Source: Pieris napi (taxonomy: Eukaryota; Arthropoda; Insecta; Lepidoptera; Pieridae). From it: DNA of 64,000 nucleotides. The stretch is taken from the NCBI RefSeq assembly GCF_905475465.1, contig NC_062245.1, positions 9,238,001 to 9,302,000 of the forward strand, read 5' to 3'. Within the stretch, counting starts at the first letter, position 1. Every line of letters starts with the position of its first letter. Positions 24,201-34,580 of the stretch are shown in pieces. A program made the translations under genes and the position numbers. The notes below the pieces were generated by a model. The model was not told where the DNA came from, did not search any database, and saw nothing but the letters and a program-made list of their open reading frames with translations.

Positions 24201-25613
24201 TGGACAGAGTGTTTACGTTGAGGGAAGAGACATGCCGCGATTCCCAGCGCATATACACGCCATTACCGATGAAGCGGTCAGTAAGATAATTGACTAAAAC
24301 CACTCAATCGTCTGGGCCTCGGATCTAGTTCGTGATCATTTGTTTTTTTTTTAATAAGTGGGTGATTAGCATAGGCATGCCGGTGTCCTCATGATCTTGT
24401 TCTTAACCGTATGAGCGAATGTTTATAATACATATATATAAAACTAGCTGACCCGGCAAACGTCGTTTTGCCATGTATAATATTATCTCTAGGAAACATT
24501 TATTTAGTTCAATAAAAATAACTATATAATATAACACAAAATAGGGGTTGATCGTAGAGGGGTGAAAATTAGGGGTTGTATGTATTTTTGTATGCTGTCA
24601 TAAAAAAATAAAAACAAAAAATATTTTGGGGTGGACACCCCTTATCACTTAGGGGTATGAAAAATTCATTCCGATTCAAAAGAAAGAAAAATTACGATTC
24701 TCAGACCTACTGAATATGCATATAAAATTTGATAAAAATCGGTCAAGCCGTTTTGGAGGAGTATGGTTACTAACAATGTGACACAAGAATTTTATATATA
24801 AGACTAGCGGACTAGTTGTCGTCCATGATATTTCAAGCGATTAGGTATTAAACAAAGTATGAATGTACCGACTGCAGTGCCATCTGGTGGGCTGATTTAT
24901 GAATCTAAAACCATCAAGGGCTCTACCCAAATGCATAAAAAAAATCAAATCGGTTAAAAGCCGTTTAGGAGGAGTTCAGTGACATACACACTTACAGTAG
25001 AAGTATATAATATATTATATATGTAAGCAAATTTGATTGAAATCGGTTAAGTAGTTTAGGAGTCACAGACAAACAATGTGACGCGTAATTTATATATATT
25101 AAGATAATAGGACGAACTGAAACTAACGGCAGGCTACAACTGGAGAAGAGTCGCAAAAGATAGAGAACAGTGGAAAGGGTTAGAGGAGGCCTTTGCCAAG
25201 AGGCAAACCGAACTCCGAGATATACTGGAGTGAAAATATATTAAAGTTCAGATATATAAAATTACAGAGTTTCGGAATTTAAAGGCTATATTATTATTAT
25301 TATTAAGATAATAGTCGCCATGGCGGTACCAACCTTTTATGTACGGTCTAAAATAATTATTAAGTCCCATATTTCCCGGCGTACATCACACTCCTTAAAC
25401 TACAATACTCTTTCGTCTCCTTCTGTTAAATTGCGTTTACGCTGTGATGAGAAGGGACAGATAAGTATTTTAATTATGAGGTACAATTCGAATGTGTTAA
25501 ATTATTTGTTTTTTTTTCAGGTGTGCGTTAAGAAGACGAATTCGGAACGTGTACGAATCTTCGTATCACAACTCGCCAGAGGCAAAGTGACGTTAAAAAG
25601 ACGCGCTTCATAA
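21263..25613 (+). CDS. Sds3: Sds3 / SUDS3 Sin3-HDAC corepressor subunit, seven coding exons
   Basis: Exons 21263-21398, 21534-21597, 21810-21947, 22480-22657, 23025-23235, 24104-24276 and 25521-25613 (TAA) join to 993 nt, 330 residues (human SUDS3 is about 328). All introns are GT/AG and phases match. Recognisable in order: an acidic Asp/Glu/Tyr-rich N-terminus (12-45) leading into DSDEDTEEASEAEL; MYQDKLMSLKKQLQQL near residue 68; a coiled coil containing EFEDKKIELKENLLKDLE in exon 4; a basic LRRR and EKRRKP region in exon 5; and a C-terminal module with EDGKLLYERRWFHRGQ ending KVTLKRRAS. Sds3 holds the Sin3-HDAC1/2 complex together in the nucleus. The start is the Met following which the acidic family N-terminus begins. 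In exon 6 I used GCG|GTCAGT as donor because it preserves the family frame; a GTAAGA site 4 nt on would shift it. Introns 5 and 6 hold most of the repeats described separately. Confidence 0.93.
22280..22330 (+). repeat. Fragment of a dispersed repeat in Sds3 intron 3
   Basis: actcaaaatatctttattca followed by a ggtaa block matches the edge of the repeat copies at about 36640-36768 and 44310-44460. Confidence 0.4.
23288..23600. mobile_element. PIF/Harbinger-type MITE in Sds3 intron 5
   Basis: Terminal inverted repeat gggagcg...cgctccc extended into an acgtaacgaatttt / cgtaacgtaatac subterminal part, 313 bp, flanked by TTA on both sides (23285-23287 and 23601-23603). A 3-bp TWA duplication is the Harbinger hallmark. 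A second copy lies at 27164-27390. Non-coding. Confidence 0.7.
23750..24032 (+). repeat. tRNA-derived SINE in Sds3 intron 5
   Basis: The head contains a pol III B-box-like ggttcgatcac after a tRNA-like arm; then gtgcgcatttaacactcact, ggtgagggaaatatggcgag, gtcggcggcgtgtgtcaggc and the gatcatctactttacctatt block. Same family as copies at 13.5, 26.7 and 49.3 kb. Confidence 0.75.
24313..24360 (-). repeat. SINE tail fragment
   Basis: ctgggcctcggat and cgtgatcattt match, in inverted orientation, the 3' tail of the SINE family seen complete at 49273-49490. It is cut off by unrelated sequence. Confidence 0.4.
24444..24803 (+). repeat. Dispersed insect repeat (ctagctgacccggc family)
   Basis: Starts ctagctgacccggcaaacgt and ends in atatataag after aatcggtcaagccgttttgg and aacaatgtgacac. 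The same start/end plan recurs immediately downstream and at 55.2-55.8 kb. No protein seen; family not assigned. Confidence 0.5.
24804..25106 (+). repeat. Second, diverged copy of the ctagctgacccggc family
   Basis: Abuts the preceding copy head to tail, with two aatcggttaa motifs, aacaatgtgacgcg and a terminal tatatatatt. Confidence 0.4.
25111..25233 (+). pseudogene. RTE-like retrotransposon, C-terminal ORF end
   Basis: 40 codons ending in TGA with KLTAGYNWRRVAKDREQW and LEEAFAKRQ, the usual C-terminal tail of insect non-LTR endonuclease/reverse transcriptase proteins. It is followed at 25295-25310 by a TTA microsatellite typical of RTE 3' ends. Everything 5' is missing: a 5'-truncated insertion in Sds3 intron 6. 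Confidence 0.7.
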
Positions 25614-25694
25614 TTTTAAGGATTGTGTATAGTTGTATATATTATAGTAAAGAATCCTTAGCACGAACACTACCTAAAATTGTCAATATAATAG

Positions 25695-25700
25695 AATAAA
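25695..25700 (+). terminator. Polyadenylation signal candidate of Sds3
   Basis: AATAAA lies 82 nt after the Sds3 stop codon, the first canonical signal downstream. Cleavage site not determinable from sequence. Confidence 0.5.
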
Positions 25701-26662
25701 ACTCTTTGGTGTTACGTGACCATATTTGGAACTCAACTGTAGCCGTCTTTACAAATACTAAAGGTATAAAAATGTTTTGCATTAGAATATTGAGCCGAGC
25801 TCTCTGCGGGCGTTTTTGGAACTATACGGTAGCACTTGTGCACCTAATGTAATGTTGTCGTAATACGAACATTTATATTTTGCATTAAATTTTTTTTTTT
25901 TTTTATATGAGGTGAAAATGCGCTTACGCAGGCCCGCATCAAGGATGTCGAGCTTGACGCGGGGACTGTGGGGCTGGGTCTACACTCAAATCCCTCTGCT
26001 ATTCAGAGGGGTAGCGAGACCCCACCCACTAAAAACATCTCAGCCCTTCACACGCCCTTAATATGGGCCCTCGGAGTTCGCTAGGCATTCTACCTAATTA
26101 ATTAAAATTATGGGCAGCTCTCCGTAGATGAATTTTTTTTGTAGAAGTAAGTAGAACGTTCGCTCGCATTTATAACAAATATATGCAATAGCTGTAACAA
26201 CATTATTCTTTGTATGAATTTTAAGTGTTCTCTATGGTCGTATTTGGAATTAGACTGTAGCTCTTTATACTAAAATAGACTATAGAATATCTTTCGTATT
26301 GTCAATTGGCTTTATATAGGAATATATGATAAGTTTGTGCTAAGGGTACTACTAGATTTGCGTTTGGCCAATATTTGGTCAATATGTTTTATTTTTGTAA
26401 AAGACTCTTTAATTGTAATTTTACGCACTTTTATTTAAATTACAAGTTGTATGGCTCCAATTCTAAAATGAACTTATTGAAAAAATTCTATGACAGATTG
26501 TTTTGGAGCATTTCCGTTTTAGAGTACGGGTTTATTAGTCTAATAAGAGAACTGATCAAATTGAAAATTTGTGTCTCAGCATTTTTGGTAAGTATTTTGA
26601 ATAAAGGACCTGTTTGTAAGTCCCTACTCTAAGCCGAATTCGTTCGTATATTTATTAAAAAA

Positions 26663-26925
26663 GTGATGGCCTAATGGCTTCAGCGTGCGACTCTCATCCC
26701 TGAGGTCGTAGGTTCGATCCCCGGCTGTGCACCCATGGACTTTCTTTGTATGTGCGCATTTAACATTTGCTCGTATGGTGAAGGAAAACATCGTGATGAA
26801 ACCGACATGCCAATCCAAAACGTCGACGGCGTGTTTCAGATACTGGAAGTAGTTGATCACCTACTTGCCTATTTGATTGAAAAATTATCGTGAAACAGAT
26901 TCAGAATATTTTTTTTATTTAATAA
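26663..26925 (+). repeat. tRNA-derived SINE, well preserved
   Basis: Head cctaatggcttcagcgtgcg followed by cctgaggtcgtaggttcgat (B box) and ccccggctgtgcacc; body with gtgcgcatttaacatttgct, gtgaaggaaaacatcgtgat, gtcgacggcgtg and tgatcacctacttgcctatt. The best copy of the family in this window. Confidence 0.85.
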
Positions 26926-27163
26926 AAAAACTAAAATAATTATATAGAACTAAACAATTATTGTTTTAAAATCTTTGATTTCCAGTTAGATACTAACCCC
27001 CTTATCCATAAACACTGAATCAATTCTAATTGCACAATTCTAATTGCACAATTCTAAATTAGTTCTCTGTCGTCTGTTTCTGCCAAATTGTGTCAGCGCT
27101 GTGATGTAAAGGCAGATGAGCTTAATTTAAAAAATTTCATCAGACTGATTTAGTTCTGAATAA

Positions 27164-27390
27164 GGGAGCGTTCAAGTATTACGTAACGAATTTTGGGGGA
27201 GTGGGTCCTTTTGTAAAACTGTTGATATTATTTTCGACTTTCCAGTATTTTACACCACATAATGGTAACTTTTAGGTATAAAGAGTCACTACGTGGTCAC
27301 GAAGCGTTTTACTATACTTGGGTACAGAAAAACCGTTACGGCGCGTTACATGGGGGGGGGGGGTTTAGGTTAGGTTACTTGAACGCTCCC
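27164..27390. mobile_element. PIF/Harbinger-type MITE, second copy
   Basis: Begins gggagcgttcaagtattacg and ends acttgaacgctccc; 227 bp; flanked by TAA on both sides (27161-27163 and 27391-27393). Same family as the copy in Sds3 intron 5, but internally shorter. Confidence 0.75.
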
Positions 27391-27967
27391 TAAGGGGGTA
27401 TAATCGATGAATAGCGGAAACTTGAATATATATGTGTCAAATATTGTATAAGCTTATAGTTCGTTTATGACTTACGTATGGTACGTTTTAACGTAAATTA
27501 ACGTACCGTAAAATATTTAAGGCAAAGACATTTAGATGAGATCGCGAAAACAGTTGTATGTTTAATAAAGTTGTTTTATATAACTAAAGAAATATATGAT
27601 CTCACGTGTTGTATTTAAAAATCAACTAAAAGAAGTTATTTTTGACAGTTTTTTGATAGTAAATTGTAAATATTAATAACTATGAGATGAATCTTTTACA
27701 ATATATCAGAACAAAGATCTTTATTAAATGATATAATAAAAGGGTTTTGTTTTATTCTTAAGCTTATACACTGGGAGAAACGGACGTTCTCTCTCGCTCT
27801 CTTCTTCGCTTAGCAATGCGTAAGAGAGAGAGAGCGAAGCGCGACTGCCACGCCATGGCCAGGTCGCAGAAAGATGGTATTCAGAGCGCTTATATGAACT
27901 GTGCTTCTATCCTACGTCTGAATTCGTGTCCATGGAGGTCTAAAAATGTACATAAGACATATGGTCC

Positions 27968-30064
27968 GAGAGCTGGCACCAATTTTTGGGCAGGTATTTG
28001 AGGCAAGCTGAAAACTTGTCACATACCTCTCCTATTATATTCCAACACGGAATTGCAGACCTGGCTGGTGAGTAGCGGGGCTAAATCAACCCCTACATTT
28101 TTAAAAATATTAATTTTTTTTCCCCAAAAATATATTTGAGGCAATACGCAATTTATATATGTTGCAGTGTAATACTTAATAAATACGAAAAAAAATAAGC
28201 CAGACAATTTAATCGGGGCTTTGACATTGCCAGACGCGTGCAAACATTTTTTGCAAAAAATTATAAAAAATGTTTTTGAGGCAGCTTGAAATTTTAATGG
28301 AATGTTATTTATAACTATAAAATTAGATTCCCAAAAAGACAGATCATTTCGGTAGGGCTTTCTACCTGCCAGGTGATCAAACAAATAATGGATGAGTACG
28401 GGCCTGTACTACTATAGACAAGCTGTAGTGTGAGAGAGAGCGCATATCGACAGCTGTCTTCGTTCTTGCTTGCCGCGTTACTATTGGCCACGTGACTTAC
28501 AAAGCCGACACTGAAAATGAACCTTTCAGAAAAAAATTAAAAAATTGTGATCCCTCTACTTTACCTCCATGCAAATCTGAATTAAAACAACATCTTTTAA
28601 GAACGCAATATATAACAAGCATTTGGAGAAATGCATATTTCCGATTCCCCAGTTCTTTGACACCTAATAGAAACGGATGGACACTTAATGAGGATACGCT
28701 AGATTTTCACTGGTTTGACGGAGAGTGTATGCCGCAATTAGTATTCGACGCTGTTGTTCACGAGGAAAATAAAAATAACTATGATGAAAATCATACTACA
28801 GGTGAGAATAAATGGTTTATTTTTAATAACTGCTGCATTCAAATTTCTGTGATTAATTAAAAAAAAAATATCTATTTCTTTTCGCAGATGATGAAGAGGT
28901 TGAAGAATCTGATACAGATGAATCCGAAGATTCAACTAGTTCTGATGAAGAATCCACAGACGAAGAATGATAATTTATATCTGACGTGAAATGAATTTAA
29001 TTTATTTCTAATTTTTTTATACTTAAATAATTGTAACACTGAAGAAATATTATATTATTATAAATGTAGTTTTGCGATTTTATATTTTAATCATTGGTTT
29101 TTTATACGTAACCCTTGTTAATTTTAAGATGAAAAAGGTTTTAAATTTCCGTATAAATTTTGACTTGGAATAATGTCAGAGAAACAATTTTTAGTTTTGA
29201 ATGTAGGGGCAACAGTATGAATTCTGTGCAAAAATTTTTGGAACAAAAATTGTTGAAAAATATTTTTTTTTTTACATTCTTTTCAAAAAATAAATATTTT
29301 TACGGAAATATCAAATATTTAAACAATTCATTACGTTTAAATTAGCATTAAAATTGGTAAAATAACTATTTTTTTAAGATAAAAAAGAAATCACAAAATT
29401 ATGTCCCTTCAACGTCCATAAATCAATACAATCACTTTTATGCAAAATGTATTTAGTACAAATTCTGAATTTTTTGTATTTTTTACTCCGAAATTCTAAC
29501 TAGAAACCTCATGGGTTATTGTAAGTCACGTGGCCTCGCTAGAGCCAATAGTAACGCGGCAAGCAAGAACGAAGACAGCTGTCGATATGCGCTCTCTCTC
29601 ACACTACAGCTTGTCTATAGTAGTACAGGCCCGTACTCATCCATTATTTGTTTGATCACCTGGCAGGTAGAAAGCCCTACCGAAATGATCTGTCTTTTTG
29701 GGAATCTAATTTTATAGTTATAAATAACATTCCATTAAAATTTCAAGCTGCCTCAAAAACATTTTTTATAATTTTTTGCAAAAAATGTTTGCACGCGTCT
29801 GGCAATGTCAAAGCCCCGATTAAATTGTCTGGCTTATTTTTTTTCGTATTTATTAAGTATTACACTGCAACATATATAAATTGCGTATTGCCTCAAATAT
29901 ATTTTTGGGGAAAAAAATTTAATATTTTAAAAAATGTAGGGGTTGATTTAGCCCCGCTACTCACCAGCCAGGTCTGCAATTCCGTGTTGGAATATAATAG
30001 GAGAGGTATGTGACAAGTTTTCAGCTTGCCTCAAATACCTGCCCAAAAATTGGTGCCAGCTCTC
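27968..30064. mobile_element. Transposable element with about 540-bp terminal inverted repeats
   Basis: 27968-28502 and 29519-30064 are long inverted copies, beginning GAGAGCTGGCACCAATTTTT at both outer ends. The 11-nt length difference is one short gap near the inner end (about 28489). The arms are nearly identical; the one plain difference in their matching 121-codon frames is atattaat versus aatattaaa near the A-rich tract. Between them lies about 1 kb with a spliced ORF. I find no clear target-site duplication. Superfamily unresolved: the architecture resembles foldback-type or long-TIR DNA elements, but no transposase core is visible. Confidence 0.75.
28492..28970 (+). CDS. Element-borne ORF fragment with acidic C-terminus, two exons
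   Basis: Open frame 28492-28801 then, across an intron (GTGAGA ... TTCGCAG), 28888-28970 to TGA; 131 codons. It contains LPPCKSELKQHLLRTQYITS and IWRNAYFRFPSSL, and ends in a run of Asp, Glu and Ser. It lies between the long inverted repeats and overlaps the left one by a few codons, so the true N-terminus is probably lost or on an unseen exon; the first codon is GTG, not ATG. I do not recognise a function; the tail resembles C-termini of large element-encoded proteins in arthropods, which is only a recollection of the style of sequence. Confidence 0.5.
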
Positions 30065-30636
30065 CTACTAATACTGAAGCCTCGATGCCGAGTAGGTAAT
30101 TTAAATTTTTTGACATACCTAACAAAGAGTAATTTTTTTTTATTGAGAAAAAGCTTGCCAACGCTCGGCACACTGACACATTGGTAGAAACAAACACAAA
30201 ATATAATTTTTAATGTGACAAGCACTTAAAGGCAAACATGACATACATATAGAGATCATAACCTATTATTAAACAAAACAAACATTACAAAAAAAATTCA
30301 AATTACAAAAAACTAAACAAATTTTTGGATCTGATAAGTACATTATTATGTATTGCTTTAAATAATCTCTTTGGTATTGAAATTTAAATACGTGAAGTTT
30401 TCGGCAAACTTGAATAATTGTAATTAGAAATATGTAATGTTAATAATTGATGACTTTTCCCACACTGCCAGATGCAATCTTTTAATAAATCTCACTTTTA
30501 AGTAATAGGCAGAGACCACCGAAGTCATCGTACTGTACGTACCTGACAATATTATATATAAGAAATATTTAAAAAATTCGTCTCATTTATTTTTATAAAA
30601 AAGTTACTTCGTAAAATGGCGTTGTATTATCTAGAT

Positions 30637-30899
30637 CAGTGTTCCCAACCTCTTTGTACCATGCCCCACCTTAGCCTTACTAAAATTATTATGCCAACTA
30701 TTCAACTAACATAACTTTTAACTAAAAAAAAAATTATCGTTATATTAAAGAAACAAATGATACCTATGATATTTTTCCTTTTTAGGAAGAAATTACTAGG
30801 AACTTGTTAACGATACACCGTAAGTAAAACATCTAACATAAGCCCACCCAACAATGAAATTGCCCCCCTTGTGGGGTGGGGCCCCACGGCCCAACACTG
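30637..30899. mobile_element. hAT-type MITE with 8-bp target duplication
   Basis: Starts CAGTGTTCCCAACC and ends GGCCCAACACTG, and is flanked on each side by ATCTAGAT (30629-30636 and 30900-30907). An 8-bp duplication and CAGTG termini are hAT hallmarks. 263 bp, non-coding, with a GC-rich right part. Confidence 0.85.
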
Positions 30900-32216
30900 A
30901 TCTAGATGATCTAAACTTACGCAATTTATATCAACCCAGTCACAATTTTATGCAAGATGTCTCCAGTAGTATATTTTTTGTCGTCCTCATAATTTATGAT
31001 GGTCCATAGGATATGCGGCTCGAATTTTTATGCGTCCTTAATTACGCGTAAAACATTCTTTCATACAGTTAATTAAGTAGTAATTAACTCGGAAAGTTAA
31101 TATTGTTTATGGAGTGGCAAAAAGTAGCCATGGAGGTCTAAAAATATACATAAGACATTGTTTAAAACATACTGAAATATCGATGTCGTGTGTGTCACAT
31201 TTATTTATTTTGAAACAACCAAAGCCTAGTAATTTAACGGCTATTTTAGTATAATCGATGGAATAGGTACTTTAAATGTTTTTTCGGATACAAATTTAAA
31301 AACGCGTAATGTCCGATAAACTTGAACTGTACAAAACGCTTTTTAAGAAGCGAAAGAGTCTTATATATTAGTTATATGGCTGCGTTACGAAACTAAACGT
31401 CGATTATACTCTAAAGAGTAACGGCAAACGAATAACTTTATTAATAAAGTTACTTAATGCAAAGGTAACGTTAGGGGTTAAAAATGTTATAACTTATCCA
31501 TTGCATATATTAATGTCGTAGAGATTGTAAAATTTGTGTCTTGATAGCGAAAAAATAGTTACATGATTAAAGAATTTAGAGTTAATAAAATAAAAATTAA
31601 TAGAACTTAGGTCTAGGAACTAGGACGCTTAGGTCACGTGACATTAAACTATGTCCATTTGTCTTTTTTATGGAGATATTGGTTATACCTGGAAATTGAT
31701 CATAATACAGCTTGTAAGTTTCGGGTAACTAGACAAAAAATGTGACTAGTTTTAATCATTACAATTACGAATTGATTCGACAAAAAACGAAATATCCAAA
31801 AGTGATGGTTGGTAACCTTTTTGTCGGTATCAGAACGTGTTATGTCAATAACTAGATTTCTGTAATGCAATTAAATACGTAAATTATTTCGATTAAACCT
31901 GTCAGTATCTACATCCTTTATAATAAGCGAAATATACTCTATGTACTTAGTTTAAAGGAAAATCACTTTACTGGATTAAAGCTCGTGTAGGTATAGCCCG
32001 CATATTCATAAAAAACGTCACTTCACTCTCCCGACGTCTTACGCGCTTTACAGCAAGTTTGGTCAGTCAACTCATGACCAAGGTTCTTTAAAAAGTTATG
32101 TTTGTGAACTTTTTAGAAGTAACCAGTTTATTTGGGAAAACCGACTCACCCCGTAAAACATAACTAAGTCCTTACAAACTTACGTTCCTAGTTCAATAGA
32201 GGTTCCTAGAATAGTA

Positions 32217-32592
32217 TAATAATAATAATAAAGCCCGTTTTATTTCCAATCATGACAAAAACAAATTATAATATACAGCTTAGATTATTTTACTTTTTTT
32301 TTTCTTTTGCTTGAAGGTCGCTATCGGTACTGAAGGAAGCTAGGATATAGTTATCCTATATCCTAGCTTCCTTCAGTACCGATCGGAACCCCTTCACGGG
32401 TAATGGCCTCCTCCAGCTTTTTCCAACTGACTCTGTCTATGGCTCTCTTTCTCCATTCGTTTCCTGCTACCGCTTCTATTTCTTCTATCCACCTTTTTTG
32501 GGCGACCTCTTCTTCTTCCTCTTGGGGTCCTTTCCATACAGTTGTCTTTAAGGTCCACCTATTATCTGTGTATCTTGCTATATGCCCCGCCC
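32217..32592 (-). mobile_element. RTE-like retrotransposon 3' end
   Basis: Read on the minus strand, 32592-32363 is open and encodes GHIARYTDNRWTLKTTVWKG, then RWIEEIEAVAGNEWRKRA and SWKKLEEAITREG before TAG, the typical C-terminus of insect RTE-like proteins. It is followed by a strong hairpin, AATAAAACGGGC and a TTATTATT tail (32217-32232). Heavily 5'-truncated. Confidence 0.75.
32323..32383. repeat. Perfect 28-bp stem hairpin in the RTE-like 3' end
   Basis: atcggtactgaaggaagcta and the following bases pair perfectly with the right arm ending at 32383, leaving a 5-nt loop. The element's TAG stop lies inside the arm (32363-32365). Confidence 0.9.
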
Positions 32593-34469
32593 CCCTAGAA
32601 TAGTGTGGCAGTCATCAATGCGTTATTGAAACCCGAAACAAAGTCATTTATCATTGTTGTAAGAAACTGTCGCCCATAACGAGTAAAAACTACTAATTGT
32701 ACGCGAACAGCTGTTAAAGGTAATGTCGAGGCGTCAATCCGAATACAAAAGACACTTTATATTTATAGCTCTTCAAAAATCGTAATGAGATCCGATCGCG
32801 TTTGGATCACCGCGTAATAAATACATTAAAGCGAAAGGTATTTTGTCGGGATTGTTTAAAGGTTAAGAATGCATGCTTTATTATTGTAAGTCTTATGGGA
32901 TAGCAAACGTATACCAAGAATCTAATTTAATCAGGCATCTGCAATAGGACACGTAAAGTTTAGGTACATATACAAAAAATGCGCTAAAAGCTTTTACAAG
33001 TAACATCTCATACTTCTAAAATATTAATAATGTTAGAACATCTTATTGTTATTTTAAAAACAAGTTAGGAGTGAATGGAATATGTATGATATTAATAAAT
33101 AAAATATATAAGACGTGCTAAGGCGGTTGTGTTACCTCACTGTGTCGCCTCTGCCATATTGAAAAATCTATATTCAAAATAAATTTTATTTGATTTGTCA
33201 ATTTAGTTTTCAAATATTTTCTGTTTATTGACAATAAATTCCCTCTTTAATGGAGGGGTTTGAACTTGAATGGATGGTTTCATTCACATGGTTGAGATGA
33301 TTATGGCCACACAGAGTCGTTACAGTTAGCCACAAGAGTTAACAGTTAAGCCATTTAAAGATTCATCCTAGATCCAATTGCAGCTTAAGTTTTCACCGCT
33401 CTATATTAAAATAGTTAACTTAACGACACTGAAAGTCGTATATGAGTTGTTTTTTACGCGTATAATTAGTTAATCTATCGTTAGAAACGGAATGGCTAGT
33501 GGTGGCTCTAGAGTTTTCTAAAAGACAAATACAGGAGCTACTATATGGTTATAAAATAGTAAAACATTTTATCTACAAGAAACAATTTGCAAAACATCTT
33601 TATAACACATTTAATTTTTTACTCGCTTACTCCTACACAACGATAAACATTCAAATTGATTAGCTCGTGACATTTTAAGATACCCTTGCATTATGTTGCC
33701 GAATAGCGATATAATCAAACACCTTACTGGCTTGTTTTGTGCGGAACTACACACCTGATTAATTTATTGATAAAATAACGTGCATTTAAAGATTTTTAGT
33801 CGACTGAGTTTTATGGTAATAATTTCTATATACACGAATTAAAATGAGCTTAAGTCAGGTCAGCACTGGAAAAGCGTAAAAGGAATTTAAACTAGTAGAT
33901 ATAACAAGGGTTATCCAGTATTTACGATGTTCAGATGCTGGATTGTACTTACAACGATTAAAACAAATATTTTCGATAAAGGCTACAATAAAATATTTGG
34001 TTTAAAACCTATTTAAATAAGATTGTATATATATTTCGCCTATTATATAATCTCTTAAGACTGGGGAGATAACTGATATTTTATAAGTATGAATTAACAA
34101 TAATTTACAGGAATTTAAAGATTTTTTCATTATTATTAATTGAATATTATAATATCTACTATTTAATTGTCATTGTTAAATAGTTTATGTTGAACTTTTA
34201 GTAAAGTATATTATTGGCTTTCGGTAAAAGCTTCCATACTTAAAGATATTTAATTATAAGTTATAAAGGTCGCGTCGTTTTGGTATCTCCCACGAGCATA
34301 TTGCTGGGGTAAAAACAAAAATTTAATATGTAGAGTAATTTTTCATGAATAATTTGTCCTCAATTGTACGTTAGTTTTAGTGATTTTAGTATTTAGTATG
34401 TGTCGTGCTCCGGGATCATGTTCCACACGTTTTGTTACACTGAAAAAGTACTAAATATTTTTTTCAAGA

Positions 34470-34580
34470 CTAGTGTTAGTGCATTGGCTAACATGACTAA
34501 CCTAGTTGCGCGACTCTGAAACCCTGTGGTCGTGCGTTCGAACGCTGCCTGCACAATAAACAAAAATTAAAAACCAAGGG
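34470..34580 (+). repeat. tRNA-like SINE head
   Basis: Contains ctagttgcgcgactctgaaa and gtggtcgtgcgttcgaacgc, resembling tRNA A/B box spacing, then an A-rich part. Body short and unlike the main SINE family. Confidence 0.4.

Larger units (their letters stand above)
25614..27967. other. Sds3 3' flank, repeat-rich, no gene seen
   Basis: Contains the Sds3 3' UTR, a GC-rich segment around 25917-26065 of unknown nature, one SINE and one Harbinger-type MITE. Around 27783-27835 there is a GA/TC-rich tract (ctctctcgctctct and its complement). Confidence 0.6.

Noticed and set aside
26663..26740. tRNA gene from the B-box-like ggttcgatcccc
   Set aside because: No complete cloverleaf; the sequence continues into the SINE body and recurs in several copies.
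28019..28384. 121-codon ORF (minus) and its twin at 29648-30013 (plus) as a protein gene
   Set aside because: They are the same sequence because each lies in one arm of the long inverted repeat; composition is not protein-like and no family is recognised.
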